Of a stretch of 64,000 bases of DNA, positions 13,021-23,591 are shown in pieces; the first letter of the stretch is position 1, and each line of letters opens with the position of its first letter. The notes beneath the pieces were generated by a model, which was not told the DNA's origin, did not search any database, and saw nothing but the letters and a program-made list of their open reading frames with translations. This DNA comes from Tillandsia leiboldiana (Eukaryota > Streptophyta > Magnoliopsida > Poales > Bromeliaceae), in NCBI GenBank assembly GCA_029204045.2, contig CM055075.1:27638613-27702612 (forward strand), given 5' to 3'. The position numbers and the translations under genes are program-made.

Positions 13021-15113
13021 CCAATATTTTATTTATTTTTATTTTTTATCTCAAATTAAAATTTGTTAAGTTATTTTAAATTAAATTTTTATCAGGATTC
13101 AAATAAAATTAAAATACGTATTTTGCTGCTAACTCAAGAATAAACAAGAAAATTTAACGATGATAAAAAAAATATTTAAAATAATAAAATAATAATTTTA
13201 TAAAATATAATTTAATTCTAACAATATATTTAATAAAAATGTCTGGAATTTTTCGAATATATATATATTTGTGTTTTCAAAAACAAATCGCTCCATTGAA
13301 ACTCAGATAAAAGTGATTTATATCCAAAGTTTCGAGTTCGAAATCTAATTGTTTTTTCAGCTAAATTTATTTTAAAATAAACAAAACGGATAGTATGTTA
13401 TATTTTTCTCTTAAGAAAAAAAGAAACTTCGATGAAAGATTACAAATAAGATCGCAACAATTAAAGATTAGGGGCTCGATGGGTAATTATGAAAAATATT
13501 TTTTATACCTCCAAATTTAGATGTATATTTTATATTTCATTTATTTTGAAATAGAATAAATTTTACTTGTCAAATTTCATACCAAAATGAATAAAATATA
13601 TATCGTACACCCGATTTCGAATATACGAATAGTATTGCTCTTAAATTATTAATTTTTTCTATTCATAAATAATATGTATGATGATCGCTATAATAATTTT
13701 CTGGCGTAGCAAAAAATATATTGTAGGAGTGGATTTGATATTGGCATAGCTAAATAGGACCTTTTTAAAGGACAAGCAAATCTTAGAATTAAAATAGATA
13801 AAGAAAAAAATTATTCAATTGAAATTCTATTATCTCAAAATTGCAATTCATTGAAACTTCAGGGACTGCCCCTACATTTGCCCCCTTATTAATTATTATT
13901 TGCTCTGCATTTGGCACATCACATCTGTCCTTGTGTTTTTCATGCCTTTATTACTTTAGTGGGGGAAAGGAGGGCTATTGGAATCTTTTATTACAAAATG
14001 GAGAGAATAATGCATTGCCCACCTGTGTTATTTTTCCTTTTATTTTTATTTTTTTTTAAAAAAAATATCATTGTACATTCAAAAAAAAATAAGTGTATAT
14101 TTTATATGAATTTATTTTTCATTATAAAATTGAAACAAAATTAAGATCTTGATATGATTAGTGTGATTAAATTGATTTTTAGATAAATAAAACATAAAAT
14201 CTATACTCATCTTTGAATATCAGTATTTTATTTTAATTAATAACGAATATAATTTTTATTATGATTTGTTCTTTCTTTCTACATGGTTTTATTCATTAAT
14301 AATCACTTTGTACTTTTTTAAATCTTTTTCACAATTAGTTTTCCATAATTAATTGGTTTCATTCCACATGCTGATGCTCTATGATTCACATCTTAATTAG
14401 CATGTCCTTTTCTCTCTCTTTTTTTGTGATTCTAATTATCAAGTGTTAATTCTCTCAATTAAGTGGTCTTTGTCATAACCTCTAAAGTAACAAAGTTTTG
14501 ATGGGGAGGATCCAACTACTCAATAAGGATTAGTGTTACTTACAAGCTAAATCCATTTAGGTAAGCATGCATGTATATATGAGTTGTTCCTAATAAGCTA
14601 AATCCATTTAGAGATAAAAATGTTTAAGTGAGAATTAATGTTGTGGATTATTCATGGAAAAAAAAAAAAGACTATAATACTATAATTATTATTATGGGTT
14701 GACCCGTTTGACCAAAAGTAGAAAGAGGTGCACTGATTTTCGACTGTAAATGTATATTCTCTTTATCATATTCTCTATATTTGGTTCACTATACGTGATT
14801 TTATTTATGTGGAAACTAAAATTTTTTAAAATAGTATAATTGACTTATCCTATATTATGAAAAAGTAGTGAGAAAAATAATAAAATATTAACACATCTCT
14901 CACACATGTAGTAGCTCTATGACATTTACTTTTTGTAAAGTAAATAGCAAAATTAGAAAAACTTCAATTTTACAGTTGTACAAACAAGCAACTGACGAAA
15001 AAATAATTTTTACCGAAATTAGAGGGCAGCGCAAACTTACAAACTGAATAACTAACGTATATAGAAAACGAAATTGAATCAGCTAGCTTGTTTTAGTGGC
15101 CTTTTTTTATCGT

Positions 15114-15670
15114 TCTTGTCTTGATGATTCTTGGCTTTCTTGTCTTGTACTTGTCTTGATAATTTTTGATTTTCTACGAATCTCCTTGTCTTGATGATTC
15201 CACGAATCTCCTTGTCTTGATGATTCTTTATCTTTTACGAATCTCCTTGTCTTGATGATTCCACGAATCTTCTTGTCTTGATGATTCTTTATCTTTCACG
15301 AATCTTCTAGCTGCAGATCGGATGGACAAATCGGATCGAACGCGAATGCGAAGATTCGGATCAGACGCTGATGGATCGTACTTGTTTTGATAATCCTTGA
15401 TCTTCCACGAATCTTCTTATCTTGATGATTCCACGAATCTCCTTGTCTTGATGATTCCACGAATCTCCTTGTCTTGATGATTCTTTATTTTTCACGAATA
15501 TTCAGGTTGCAGATCGGATGCACAAATCTCACGAATATTTCACGAATATTCAGGCTGCAGATCGGATGCACAAATCTCACGAATATTCAGGCTGCAGATC
15601 GGATGCACAAATCGGATCGGACGCGAATGCGAAGATTCGGATCGAATGCGAATGCGAATGCGGATGCGAA
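15114..15670. repeat. Compound minisatellite
   Basis: Two interleaved repeat types are visible. The first (15114-15500) is built from CTTGTCTTGATGATTC alternating with CACGAATCTC, in units of about 26-46 bp. The second (15310-15640) carries GCTGCAGATCGGATG followed by ACAAATC and CACGAATATTCAGG, then runs of GCGAATGCGAA. The part near 15320 resembles the part near 15600, suggesting a higher-order duplication. No protein function is apparent. Confidence 0.75.
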
Positions 15671-16135
15671 GAGTGCTTGACAACTTTCAAAACCTAAGAA
15701 CGTAAAGAGAAAATAAGGAAGAAGAAAATTTCATTTTCTTCTTGTTTATCGTATATTGTATATCTCGTATAGTGGAAAGGGTTTTATTTATAGATTATCA
15801 TGAACCTTTAGGATATTCTGTTTCTCACGTAAAGATAAGAGAATATCGATTAAAATATATTTCTTAACTAATAAGAAACATATCCATATTTTTAATCCAT
15901 AATAATAAATTCGGACCTTATCCTTAACACGAAACGATAAATTCTAATCCACATCTTATATGGATTGAGTCAAATTAGAATCGACCAATATAAACACACC
16001 ACATGACAATAATTTGAAACTCTAATTCAACATGAACTTCATCTACATTAGAAACAAGCCGTCGTGCATTAATTTAGCACTCTTAAAATTTGAAATATTA
16101 TGATATTATTCTCTGATACTACATCACCATCAAAA

Positions 16136-16258
16136 GAAAAATCCTAAGTGTACACCCCAGAAGGGTGTACATCTCATGTCCCTACCCATCTAAAAGTAGG
16201 TAGATGAGTGGGGGTGTGAGATGTACATCCCTTTGGGGGTGTACATATAGGATTCCTC
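16136..16258. mobile_element. MITE of the TGTACACCCC hairpin family (short member)
   Basis: The element is flanked by a perfect 9-bp target-site duplication CCATCAAAA (16127-16135 and 16259-16267). Its ends are inverted (GAAAAATCCTA and the complement GAGGAATCCTA), followed by the palindromic end hairpins GTACACCCC...GGGTGTAC shared with the copies at 44, 48, 49, 51 and 52 kb. A 9-bp duplication and ends beginning with G fit the Mutator superfamily. It has fewer internal hairpins than the other copies. Confidence 0.8.
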
Positions 16259-16537
16259 CCATCAAAATTTTCAATGATAAGGCTTGAATAGGCTGAATAT
16301 GTATTATTTGAGTCTCAATTAAAGAAACAAATTACAAAATAACTTAAGTTTATAAAAAAATCAATCATTTCCTATAATGTTATGAGGATGATTTTTGGTA
16401 AAAATCTGCTAAAAATTTTTAAAAGGCAAAAGTGAGAGTAAGTAAAAATATAAATGGCTAAGACAACAATACAATTTATAATAACCCTAGCCCCATTCAT
16501 ACCTAAATTTTAGGCAAAGGGACAAATGGCCATTATC

Positions 16538-16540
<3 letters not shown>

Positions 16541-16571
<31 letters not shown>
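16541..16571. repeat. (TA)n microsatellite
   Basis: A pure TA dinucleotide run of about 30 bp. No transposon end is recognisable beside it. Confidence 0.9.
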
Positions 16572-16573
<2 letters not shown>

Positions 16574-18400
16574 TGTGAAGACCTAGTAGCCAAGACATTG
16601 AAAAGGACCAATCTATATATCTCAAAAGTGATGGGCATGCTCCAATCAACAAGAGCTAAAAGGCACCCACCCCATCAATAATGTGGGGAAAATGCTTTTT
16701 GTACATCTCTAAAAAAGTAATATATATTTTACATTCCACTCATTCAAGAATAGAGTAAATTTTACTAATCATATTAAAATAATCAGTAAAAAAAAATTTT
16801 ATCATTAAAAAAATAAAGTGTGTTATATACCCCAAAAATTGAATATATGAATAATATTTTTTTTTTTGAAAATAATATTTTTTGTATATCTCAAAATAAA
16901 GTGTATGAGTATCATTTCTCTTTGTTTGGCTACCACAAATAGGGAGTGGAGAGCCCCTCAATTGCACATGTCAAAAGTTTTCATGTAAAAAAGAAAGGTT
17001 ATTTTTGACATGATGAGGGGTCCCAAAACACAATCAAAATGTCGAGAATAAGGCACAATTATGCCCTTTTACCATTTTAGAGTAGCATGGGTAAAAAGCT
17101 AACATTGGATCTAGAGCCTGTTAAGGGTAATTAGTGGTATTCAAATACCATTTTAGATTGCTTGAATTGTACCACTATTATATACATTTGAAAACACGGG
17201 TATACGCTTTTAAGTTGTTTTTTATAATAAGGTTAAACATAATTTATGATGGTAAAATTATTTAAAAATTAAATTTCATAGTTTTTTTATATTATTTGCT
17301 AAGTGATTAAAACGTCTTAAAAATAACTATTTTAGTAGCCAATGTGACACTTCTGTACCTTAAACGGTATAAAAATAATTTAAATTAGATAAAAATTTAA
17401 TAGAAAAGATTATTATTAGCCATGCAGAATGAGATCATTTTTTCTAATTTGAATTTTAAATTCTCGATCACTATTTTTTATAAAATTTTAATTTCAAATG
17501 CTAATTCTTTTATTAGGTAAATAAAATTAAAAAAATATAAAATTTAATTTCTAGATACTTCTAATATAACGAAAGTAATCGCGAATATCACAACTTAATA
17601 CAAAAGTTTTTGTGCTTTTCCAAGCATAACAATCAAATTTTGCTGGAATAAGAATAAAGGCCTGCATTTTTATTGTCTTTTCGTGCTTAAGAATTTTGGA
17701 CATATATTTTAAGATCGTAGAGTTTGATCGATAAAGAACGCATTAACAAGTTATTTATCGGAGACTTCAATTCATTCCAACCGTGCATCTCATATTGTAT
17801 TATTTTATCGTGTTTTATGTGTCTAAATATTTGATTTTTATGTGTCTAAATATTTAATTTTTAAGTACAGATAATCAATCAATAGATATACGAGTTATGG
17901 ATGTTTAATTTGCCTGCAATAATTTATCCTCTAATACAAAAAATAATTAAAATAAAATAATTTGAAATGTTTGAAATATAAATTGACAAAAATATTTTTT
18001 ATTCTCCTATTTCTCTCTTTGGAGGTGCGACGGTCACTAATTCTAAGACGTAGTTCACACTTTGCAAACGCTTATTTCTAAACTATGAAAAAATTGCACA
18101 TTTTTGCATGACTAGAATTGGACAAAGAACAAGACCATGCTATGCCTATAATAACATTTCTCGATCCAATTTAAACAAATTAGGAGGCTCCAAATGCAAA
18201 ATCATAGTTATACACCATTTCTAAAAAAAGAAAAAAAGAAAAAAAGAAAAGCTTATGCCATACACAAATCTGCAATTTCAAGCATCAAAATTTGGAATTT
18301 TTTTTTTTTTTTTAATGAAAGAAGTTTATAAAATCAAAAATATAAAAATTTGTACATACCAATGAAATTTGATGAATTCAAATTATTAGTCACCCCAAGT

Positions 18401-21179
18401 TTAGTGGAGAAGCTTCTCGAACCTTCTCATAACCCTAGCCCCCGCCGGAGACGACGCCTCTCGCGGCGGCGCTCCGCCTCCTCGGCCGCCCCCTCGCGGG
18501 GAACTCGCCGGAGGAGCGCCGCCGCGCGTCGGCGAGGACGGGAGAGCGCGGCCGCTGCTCAGCTTCGATCGGGGCGGCGGAGGCGCCAAGGGGGCGAACC
18601 CGCTCCTCCTACTCGGCGATGCGGAAGAAGCCCTAGAAGACGAAGCATCTGACGGCGGAGATATACTCGTCGAGCTCGATCTACGGTCGCCGTTGGGCGA
18701 AACCACCTCTTTGCTCGCTCGCAGAGCCCTAAGAGGAGGTGAAGAAGGTACCGGACGAGTATCAGACCTCGCAGATCCCACCGAAGAAGAAGAAGGAGTC
18801 GGCGTCTTCACCGGTGAGCTCAACCCATTGCTGCACCTCTTAGGTACGATCTTCGAACCCTTCGTACTTAGATTGGTTTGCTCAATTAGGGTTTCTTGCT
18901 TCCTAATCTTTCTCTTAGCTATTACTGGAATCGGCGGTATGATGCTGCTCTGCTTCTTAGAATTCGACATCGTCTTCTTCGTAATTGCTTGTTTCTGCGT
19001 GTCATTTAGTATTGTAGTTGCCTTTTCAACAACATAGGCATCAGATTTGGGATGATCATCATTTACATTATCACTCAGTTTCTCCTCAGTGAGGGTTTTG
19101 GTGTCTGAGGAGTTGGTTTCCTTCTCTGCATCGTAGATGTCGGCTTCGGAGTTCGTGTTAGGATCCTGCGGATTGGTTTCTGTTTGAGGCCTATTAGTGC
19201 TAGTGTTTGGTTTAGCTTCTACTGCTTCGGAGCTAGCGGTGGCGGCCTCTTCTGCGTCGAAGAACTCTTCCTGTGTCTCCGCAGAGGAGCCGCAGATTGC
19301 GCTGCTGTCGCAGGCTGATTCACTTGTATCCGAGTCGGATTCGGAGGTGTCGAGCTCCGAAATGAATGCCTAATTTGGGAATGAATATATGAACACTCAG
19401 TCCATTTTATAAAAGAGAAATGTGCATTGAAGTTTGGTAGGATTAATGGTGAGTTGCGCAGGGAGCCCTGAGTCTTTTAGTGTAGTTTTAGTTTGGTCCT
19501 CAAAGCCATTTGTTGGGGTACTTACTATCAAATTTAACCTAAGAATTCAATAAAAAGGGATCAGATTATAACGTGATGCAAAGTTAGAAATCCAATTTTA
19601 ACGATTGAAAAGGGTTTGGTAACAAACTGAAACCTCGTAAAACTGTTTGGACCCATGATGTAAGTTACCGTGGAATTAGCTAATCTTACCGCAATCTTGA
19701 AATCCTCTGGAAACTGGTCCTTCCCTTCCAATGCAATATCAATCTCGTCGACGCGCAGGATCATTATATTAGATTGGACAAAAGCAGTGTTGAACATGAA
19801 TCTGAACACCACTTCCTCACTTTCCAAATCCTTATCTACATGGACGCACTCGATAACCACGTCCCCTCGACCGTGACAATTGGTGTTCATCTTTATTACT
19901 GTACTTTCCGCCTGCATTTAACGAAATCCCAACAATGAAAGACCCACAATTTGAGAGCACAATATACGATTATCTATGATCAATAGAAGCAAGAATTACC
20001 TGTGTGTAATACTTAAGTTGTTTCTTAACCTTTGGGGTCGAGAAGACAATCTTAGAAGTTCTATCCTTTGGCGTCGAAGGGTCTCTACTGTGTATACGAG
20101 CCATCGGTCTACACCCCCCTTTACCATCAAAATTAGGGATTGATCTAAGAATGAGGCATTCCAAGATGAAGTGTGAATCTTTCAAAGGCCAATCATATAC
20201 ACTGCGTAGCTTTGTGACATATTGTAGATATCTTAGATATGAAGGGTGCGGATTCAAGGGAGAATCTACATGGAGAAGCTCATTCGGTGCTTGTCTATAA
20301 GCCATTTCCAACGTCCTCTCCTCCGATGTGTATCCTTGTCTGTGAAGTAGTAAACTGGCAAGCATGAATGCGAGCACTGGCCACCCGTGTCGTTCGCAGT
20401 GCAGTAGAAGCATATTGCTCTCACCCTCCGATGATAACCAGTCGTCACTTGTTCTTAAGAAGTCGTGGATTGTCTCGAGTGGAAGAATAGGGTACCTTTC
20501 GTATTGGCGGGGATAGTCGACGATTTTTTCATTGTATTGGGATAGGATATCCAATATTTGGATCCTCCTATCTCCTTCCATTAAGTTGAGCACCATGAAT
20601 GAGGTATTTGGATAGCAATTCTTGAGTTGGATAATGTTGCTGGTCATGTAATACCTGTACTCATCTTCTCCCATTGTTTTGGTGTTCAAGCAATAGTTGA
20701 AGACTGAGAACAAGAACATCATAGATAATGTAACATATCTGAATAAAGGAAAACTCTTTTGCGTTTTTTGAAATTTATTTTTGCTGCTGCTTCTCATTTA
20801 ATCTTTAAATACCTTTCTTCCTATTTGTTATCTGTCTGTTATTTAATGTGCATACCATGCTAAAATCAAAAACAAGATCACAATGAGAACTTTTGGATCC
20901 TGCTGTAAGTAATTATCAAGAAATCAAAAACAGTTCCTAATGATTAACTAGCTGTTATATTTAGTCCTAAATCACAGTAATCATCAAACCAAATAAATAA
21001 ATTAAAACAACAGACGCATTCAACTATTTTTCCAAACAAAAATAAGTAAACATTTGCTATATAGAGCTAGGAAGAGATAGAGAAAGAAGATGAAGGTGCG
21101 GTTTTAGGTATAGCCGGTCGGAGATCTCCAGCAACCCGTCGAGCCCCTTCCGCGCAAACAGCCTCCTCAGGAGTGCCAT
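18401..21179 (-). CDS. Head-only formin paralogue: PTEN-like and C2 domains without FH1/FH2
   Basis: Exon 1 (about 21107-21179) encodes MALLRRLFARKGLDGLLEIS, matching the formin start. Exon 2 (20000-20704) gives the PTEN-like domain (GEDEYRYYM..., HCERHGWP without the catalytic Arg). Exon 3 (19690-19911) gives the C2 part (FNTAFVQSNIMIL). Exon 4 (18401-19369) gives an acidic linker (AFISELDTSESD) and then a Ser/Pro/Arg-rich tail ending in a stop. Exon phases match the full-length formin. The tail has only short PPPP runs and no FH2, and none is found downstream. The splice donor of exon 1 looks lost: CTATACCTAAAA stands where the formin has TATG|GTAAAA. Exon 2 is also open upstream to a Met at 20797, giving an alternative N-terminus with a hydrophobic stretch. 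It may be a membrane-binding regulator, a dominant-negative-like fragment, or a decaying duplicate. Confidence 0.75.
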
Positions 21180-21261
21180 TTTTTCAGCCTCTCTGGCCGT
21201 GCTTTTCCGATCAACCCCGTCCGCGATCGTGCTGCTATAAGGAAAGACGAATTCGCATTCC

Positions 21262-21327
21262 CTCTCTCTCTCTCTCTCTATATATCTTTTTATTTTTTGT
21301 TTTGGAGAGAGAGAGAGAGAGAGAGAA
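21262..21327 (-). promoter_or_regulatory. CT/GA hairpin in the leader of the head-only formin
   Basis: A (CT)n run and a (GA)n run separated by about 30 T-rich bases lie about 80-150 bp upstream of the Met codon on the minus strand, so a transcript could fold into a GA:CT stem. The same feature is in the second assembly copy near 32130-32200, with one or two indels. It is also a plausible GAGA-type regulatory tract. Confidence 0.4.
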
Positions 21328-21479
21328 GGGTGGTGGGGGAATTGGACCTGGTGGAACTGCATTGTCATGGCCGTGTAGAGTGATGCACGGAAAACTACGT
21401 GCAGGTGTCGAAGAAGAAGACCCGTTGGCCTGGATAAATTCTACATAGAAGATCATCTTGTTCTTGTGGGGAGGTTAAG

Positions 21480-23050
21480 GTAATTGGTACATGGGGTAAA
21501 TAATTTAAATATTGTTTTTTTTTTTTAAAGTGTGGAGAGCCCTCAAGTATAGATGATTTTGAAATAGGTTCTTACACTTTACCGGTTTTGATTGACACAT
21601 TTTTTTTAACTTTTGTTTATCTTAATTTGAAGTATTTTTCATGGAATAAACTAAAGAGTTATTGACTTTCATTGTGATTTTGCTGAATTTAGCTGGGTGG
21701 ATTTTAGTGATAGGAATTGCTTCTTTTTTTCTTTTTTTTTTTTTTTGTTTGTTAGCATGTCAATTCACCATTTTGCCTATGCCTCTTAATTATTCTTTAT
21801 CACTGTTATTTAATGTGAGAATGACAATATTTAATTAAGAATCTTTAATTAGCATAAGTACAATAATAAATATTTTCAAAAAATTTATAGTAATATAAAT
21901 TTACCATATTACTCCTAATTAAAGTCTTTGCTATTTTATATCACAGAATAATTACTACAAAAAAGACACTCCTTTTTCATAATTTCCCAACAGTATCCCA
22001 GAGCATACATACACCATAAACAACAACCATCTATACCTATATATGATTTCTCTTATTTTTGTCACGTGTCATCATTTTCTTCATTGAAAACGTATACCCA
22101 TTATATACACTTTTCACCTCCTCTCATTAATTTCTTCCTACAACTTACACCCCATCACCTTTCCTCATGTCATTCTAAAACGTACACCCCCTCACTTTCC
22201 CTCATCTCTTACTCATTATATATCCCCTCACCTATCCTCTTTTGCGTTTCCCCATGAGAGAGAGAGTGTGTGTGTGCGTGGAGAGAGTTGGGAGAGTCTT
22301 ATATGTGATATGCGAGAGAGAGAGAGAGAGAAAGAGAGGGAGAGGGAGATGGAGAATCGTGACATGGACGTGGGAAGGATGAGCCACGCACGTGTCACGG
22401 ACGGTGGCGAGGATCCTTCGGCACGTGTGAACCTCGGTATGTAACGGTATTTACTTCACTCTACTCGCATAGTTAAATCCATCCTTCAAAAATTTAATAG
22501 AAAAATTTATTTGCACGAAATCTTTATTCGGTAATAGTATTTTTTTTTTCTCTTTTTGTATTTTCATGTTCATTACATATCATTTAGATTTAATTATATT
22601 TTTTTATTCCCAATAAAATTTTTTATATTAAATAGTTTTGATGAGTTTACATATTTAATATTTATTTTTTCTAACTATCATATATGTGATCTAAAAAAAA
22701 TTATAAAAAAATATTTTAATAAACTCTACCCGCTGCATCGCGCGGGTAACTACACTAGTTAGCTTTTAAACATCCTGATCTCAACTTATCAATTTGAATC
22801 ATGCCCCAGTTAATAATAAATTAGAAGTACAAAAGCACAAAGTTTATATACAGAATCTTTACACAAAATCAACCTTGTTAGAGGCTGATATTAGTAGATC
22901 TCCAGAAGCAGCAGTGCACCTGCATTTCCCTTTCTGTAAAATCGACGAGCATACACAACATACAGTGTCAAAAGATCACCAAAAACTCCACGTTTTTTTG
23001 CTTATGATCTCTATCTATTAAGCAAAGGTGGCAACATTTAGATACAAGAA
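21480..23050. other. Intergenic spacer with a (GA)n tract and two G-boxes
   Basis: No gene is supported. A purine run of GA and GT repeats covers 22256-22350. Just after it two G-box/ABRE-like motifs occur: GCACGTGTCACGG (about 22389) and GCACGTGTGAACC (about 22421). Poly-T and AT-rich sequence fill the rest. The region is repeated at 32340-33910 in contig B. Confidence 0.45.
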
Positions 23051-23591
23051 GCAATAGATATTTGGCTTATTTTTGGGTTGGATTAGCGGCATCAGCGGTA
23101 GTTCGCCAAATCTTCTAATAGTTTCATCTTTCATGGCAGCTGGATGTTACTTCTTTGTCACTTTTGTCAAAGAAGTTATTATTAGTCACTATATCCTCGA
23201 GACTTCTGCTTGGCCAAAAAGGGGCGCGGCCGTTGTTTTCTACTTTGCTTGTTTTCTCCCTGCCACTGTAAAAATCAGCGTACGACAACCGGTGAGCATT
23301 TCCTTGAGAAGAAATGTGAAAAGATAAAAGTAATCTAATGAACATAGAAGATATAAACATGAACATGTTTAATCTATAAAAAATTTAAACAAAATGTGAG
23401 GTCCTTTTCGAGTACTTCAAAGGTTCTCTATTACGGAAGAGTACTCTAGCAAAAACACAAATGAAGAAGAAACTACTGGTATACATGGTTATATCAATTG
23501 AAAACTCGAGATAACGAGCACTTAATGATGGAAAATGATGAGAAGTATTAAAGCAAATCAGGCCTTTTCTTCTCATTTTAAATCAGTTCTA

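Larger units (their letters stand above)
13021..18350. other. AT-rich intergenic region between the two formin-type genes
   Basis: Apart from the minisatellite (15114-15670), the MITE at 16136-16258 and a (TA)n run at 16541-16571, entered separately, I see no supported gene. Open frames are short and low-complexity. No remnant of FH1 or FH2 exons is visible downstream of the head-only formin (13-18.4 kb on the minus strand). This matters for reading that gene as truly truncated rather than split. Confidence 0.55.

Noticed and set aside
12595..13024. Small gene upstream of the formin
   Set aside because: Overlapping open frames on both strands in GC-richer DNA with no recognisable domain or splice pattern; treated as promoter region.
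15100..15670. Possible CRISPR-like array
   Set aside because: The units are near-contiguous tandem repeats of changing length without unique spacers, in a plant nuclear genome; a minisatellite explains them.
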